This document shows, piece by piece, positions 62,462 through 64,000 of a stretch of 64,000 bases of DNA. The notes under the pieces are model-generated. The model saw only the letters and a program-made list of their open reading frames with translations, made no database searches and was not told the origin of the DNA. Numbering within the stretch: the stretch's first letter is position 1; each line of letters opens with the position of its first letter. The stretch spans positions 1,870,001-1,934,000 of the forward strand of contig CP158972.1 of NCBI GenBank assembly GCA_040429635.1. The letters run 5' to 3'. This DNA is from Tamlana crocina (GTDB lineage Bacteria; Bacteroidota; Bacteroidia; Flavobacteriales; Flavobacteriaceae). Both the position numbers and the translations under genes were made by a program.

Positions 62462-62659
62462 ATGGTCTATTTGAACTATAACAACCTTGATGGCGATACC
62501 CAAAACCGTTTGCTTTCCATGTCCAAAAAAGATATTGAAAGGCGCTTTGGGAAACAATTGAGAGACTATGCCAGGGAGCACTTCGTCAATTATGAAACCC
62601 TGTTGGAAGAAGAAGCGATACGGAATCTATACAATTATAAGTATGTTTTCAACATCTGA
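62462..62659 (+). CDS. Small conserved ICE protein of unknown function
   Basis: Start at ATG 62462; an earlier ATG at 62405 overlaps the RadC-like gene and is rejected. The 65-residue product has no signal peptide and is rich in Leu, Asn and Tyr (KKDIERRFGKQLRDYAREHF). It lies directly after the RadC-like gene and is probably translated with it. I recall similar short proteins near RadC genes in Bacteroidota elements but know no function. Confidence 0.55.
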   Translation: MVYLNYNNLDGDTQNRLLSMSKKDIERRFGKQLRDYAREHFVNYETLLEEEAIRNLYNYKYVFNI

Positions 62660-62679
62660 ACATCAAACTGCACCAAACA

Positions 62680-62707
62680 AGCTCATTGATTATGATGGGC
62701 TTTTTTT
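62680..62707 (+). terminator. Possible terminator after the small ICE gene
   Basis: GCTCAT (62680-62685) faces ATGGGC (62695-62700) across a short AT-rich loop, with one G-T pair, then seven T. Short stem, so only a candidate. Confidence 0.45.
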
Positions 62708-62875
62708 GTGCATAATCCCTTGAAATCACTATCTTTAAAGCATGGCTTGTTAAGCCATTTTGGTCATTCACAATTCCATCCCGTCAGTTATCGGGATAGA
62801 TGATTTGACTTTCCTTGCATGACCATATCAGCACAATTGAAATAAGGCATCTACCTTGGTGGGATGTCCGAAAAT

Positions 62876-62947
62876 TTTTTGTCCCTGCGGGACAAAAATC
62901 GAGGAGCAAGAGGGTAACACGCTCTGCGGTGTTTCTGTTCGATTTTT
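62876..62947. promoter_or_regulatory. Two mutually exclusive hairpins before the mobilisation genes (candidate oriT or attenuator)
   Basis: TTTTTGTCCC (62876-62885) pairs exactly with GGGACAAAAA (62889-62898). The same A-run also belongs to AAAAATCGA (62894-62902), which pairs with TCGATTTTT (62939-62947) and encloses AACAC/GTGTT (62916-62933). The second hairpin ends in a T-run and looks like a terminator. The place, just before bfmA and the relaxase, also suits a transfer origin. Confidence 0.5.
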
Positions 62948-63061
62948 TTAATTAAGAAATTGATAATCAGTTACTTAAAATTGTTTTTATTGTGCTGAAT
63001 ATCAAGGGTTTGCAGCAAACCCTCTGAAATCCATAGTAAACAGGCCATTTTTTGCAGCAAA

Positions 63062-63631
63062 ATGAAGAGATTTTCAACATACGGCTTTTCCGGAATCAAT
63101 GTCAAAAAAGATATTGCCGATCGCTTTCGGGCGTTTTCCAAAGAAGTTTCCAAATCGCATTCGGAAACGCTGGAGGCCATGCTGAACTTCTTCAAATGGA
63201 ACAATCTTGACCCCAATGACAGTCTGGGGGTGAAAGGCGATGATACCAAAAAACGCATCAATGCCCTAATCGCTATTGTCCGCAACATTGAAAAACAACA
63301 GACCCTGCCCACCAAGGCGATGCTGGATACGCTCTTTCGGGAAATAACACAAGCGGAGCAGGGTGAGGTGGCAGAAGAGGTATTTGATTTTGGCACTCCC
63401 GAAACCCTGACACGGGATGCCGAACTGGAACATTACCAAAACCGCTATGAAGAGATGCGGCAACAACTCAGCATTTATAAAAATGGTATGGAAATACTGT
63501 TGGGCCGATTGTACCATATCAAAACAACCTTTGGTAAGGATTACCATAAGCTGGATATGGATAGGAATGAATTGGAGAACTTTAAAACGAACCTGGATCA
63601 TGTACATCACCATCACCGCACAAAACCTTAG
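63062..63631 (+). CDS. BfmA/BtgA-family mobilisation protein
   Basis: The 189-residue protein starts KRFSTYGFSGINVKKDIADRF and has a ribbon-helix-helix-like N-terminal part with SKSHSETLEAML. A coiled-coil segment (about 125-175, AELEHYQNRYEEMRQQL) and a His-rich end (HVHHHHRTKP) follow. BfmA/BtgA proteins bind oriT DNA and assist the relaxase in Bacteroidota elements. The relaxase start overlaps its end by 32 bp, so the two are translated together. This confirms the right end as transfer machinery. Confidence 0.85.
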   Translation: MKRFSTYGFSGINVKKDIADRFRAFSKEVSKSHSETLEAMLNFFKWNNLDPNDSLGVKGDDTKKRINALIAIVRNIEKQQTLPTKAMLDTLFREITQAEQGEVAEEVFDFGTPETLTRDAELEHYQNRYEEMRQQLSIYKNGMEILLGRLYHIKTTFGKDYHKLDMDRNELENFKTNLDHVHHHHRTKP

Positions 63632-64000
63632 CGGAAACTATGGCCAAAGTGCCGCCGCATTTGTGGACTATCTCGAAAAGGAGAACGAAGGGAAGCCCGT
63701 GCCTGAAATGGAGCCATTTTTTGACCAACATAACAATGAAATATCCGCGGATGAAGTCATCAAGGCCATTGATGGCAACACGGCCAAACTAAAAAAAACG
63801 GAGCCCAAGTTCTATTCCATTACCCTGAACCCAAGCCAAAGGGAACTTAAAACCATTGGGGATTCCCCCGAAGCTCTAAAACAATACACCAGGGAAGCCA
63901 TGAAAGCCTACGCCAAAGCCTTTAACCGAGAAATCGAGGGCAGGCCCGTCAATGTAAACGACATTACATATTACGCCAAAGTGGAACGGCAACGGACCTT
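63600..64000 (+). CDS. Relaxase/mobilisation protein, 5' part (DUF5712/MobB-like)
   Basis: An ATG at 63600 opens a frame that runs to the window edge (133 codons), so the 3' end is missing. The visible part starts MYITITAQNLSGNYGQSAAA, then FVDYLEKENEGK, a conserved KFYSITLNPS strand, and EVIKAIDGN and REAMKAYAKAFNRE. This fits the DUF5712/MobB proteins that follow BfmA in Bacteroidota conjugative elements; they are likely relaxases that nick oriT. The catalytic Tyr cannot be assigned from the fragment. It overlaps bfmA by 32 bp. Confidence 0.8.
   Translation, partial: MYITITAQNLSGNYGQSAAAFVDYLEKENEGKPVPEMEPFFDQHNNEISADEVIKAIDGNTAKLKKTEPKFYSITLNPSQRELKTIGDSPEALKQYTREAMKAYAKAFNREIEGRPVNVNDITYYAKVERQRT

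Larger units (their letters stand above)
62660..63061. other. Non-coding region before the mobilisation genes
   Basis: About 400 bp with no trusted gene. Its right half holds two overlapping hairpins (62876-62947), described separately. The rest shows only a weak AAAAAAAGCCCATCATAATC-type complement of a terminator after the small gene (GCTCATTGATTATGATGGGC then T7, near 62679-62707). Confidence 0.55.

Noticed and set aside
1-64000. CRISPR arrays and tRNA or rRNA genes
   Set aside because: I found no regularly spaced repeats of CRISPR type, no cloverleaf-like segments and no rRNA-like stretches while reading. A tRNAscan or CRISPR finder run could still correct this.

Overview
The window looks like a stretch of an integrative and conjugative element (ICE) or related genomic island from a member of the Flavobacteriaceae (Bacteroidota). 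The chromosome-like part is AT-rich. It has TonB-dependent receptors with carboxypeptidase-regulatory domains, a sigma/FecR surface-signalling cassette, -7 promoter boxes of the TAnnTTTG type, outer-membrane proteins ending in Phe, and almost no Shine-Dalgarno signals. The right end (about 58.9-64 kb) is richer in G+C and carries the ParB, SSB, RadC-like, BfmA/BtgA and relaxase genes of Bacteroidota conjugative elements. The left part is therefore best read as its cargo.

Layout. (1) 1-6.4 kb: a copper/silver-type RND efflux operon (outer-membrane factor, His-rich lipoprotein, adaptor, pump). (2) 6.5-7.8 kb: an IS256-family element with a target duplication and a transposase broken by two frameshifts. 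(3) 8.0-10.4 kb: a sulfur-redox cluster (DoxX, DsrE, DoxD-DoxA fusion). (4) 10.8-16.6 kb, minus strand: an AcrAB-TolC-type multidrug pump. (5) 17.5-27.3 kb: a second heavy-metal unit with a CzcA-TolC fusion, CzcB, a Fur-family regulator, MerTP, a GDCCVxC protein, a Zn/Cd P-type ATPase and a methyltransferase. (6) 27.5-32.7 kb: a fourth RND system. (7) 32.8-37.5 kb: NhaD antiporter, a decayed patatin gene, an HMA-like protein with an APC permease, and a small channel-like protein. (8) 37.6-39.5 kb: an OmpR-type response regulator and histidine kinase. (9) 39.5-46 kb: an ECF sigma factor, FecR, a TonB receptor and three lipoproteins. (10) 46-56 kb: an outer-membrane beta-barrel protein, a PepSY-like protein, an LTA-synthase-like transferase, a lipid kinase, four PAP2 phosphatases and an HD protein. 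(11) 56.1-58.6 kb: a two-gene module with a putative PD-(D/E)XK nuclease. (12) 58.9-64 kb: ICE backbone with a long, highly structured non-coding stretch.

Regulatory logic visible in the DNA. Three families of sites tie separate operons together. CTTTAGA-like direct repeats with an 11-bp period stand before the two-component operon, the fourth RND system, the APC permease, the OM barrel protein, the PepSY gene, two PAP2 genes and the LTA-synthase-like gene. They are good candidates for the response-regulator regulon. GGGTAAA-N16-GTT sites at fixed spacing precede the fecR gene and two lipoprotein genes and fit promoters of the local ECF sigma factor. ATGCA-N7-TGCA sites lie 11-12 bp before -7 boxes of the two metal operons and may be the operator of the Fur-family protein.

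The most novel material, in my reading, is the two-component/envelope-lipid regulon, the structured non-coding region at 60.98-61.52 kb, and the unrecognised nuclease-partner pair at 56.1-58.6 kb. All assignments come from reading the sequence and remembered family motifs; no search was run.
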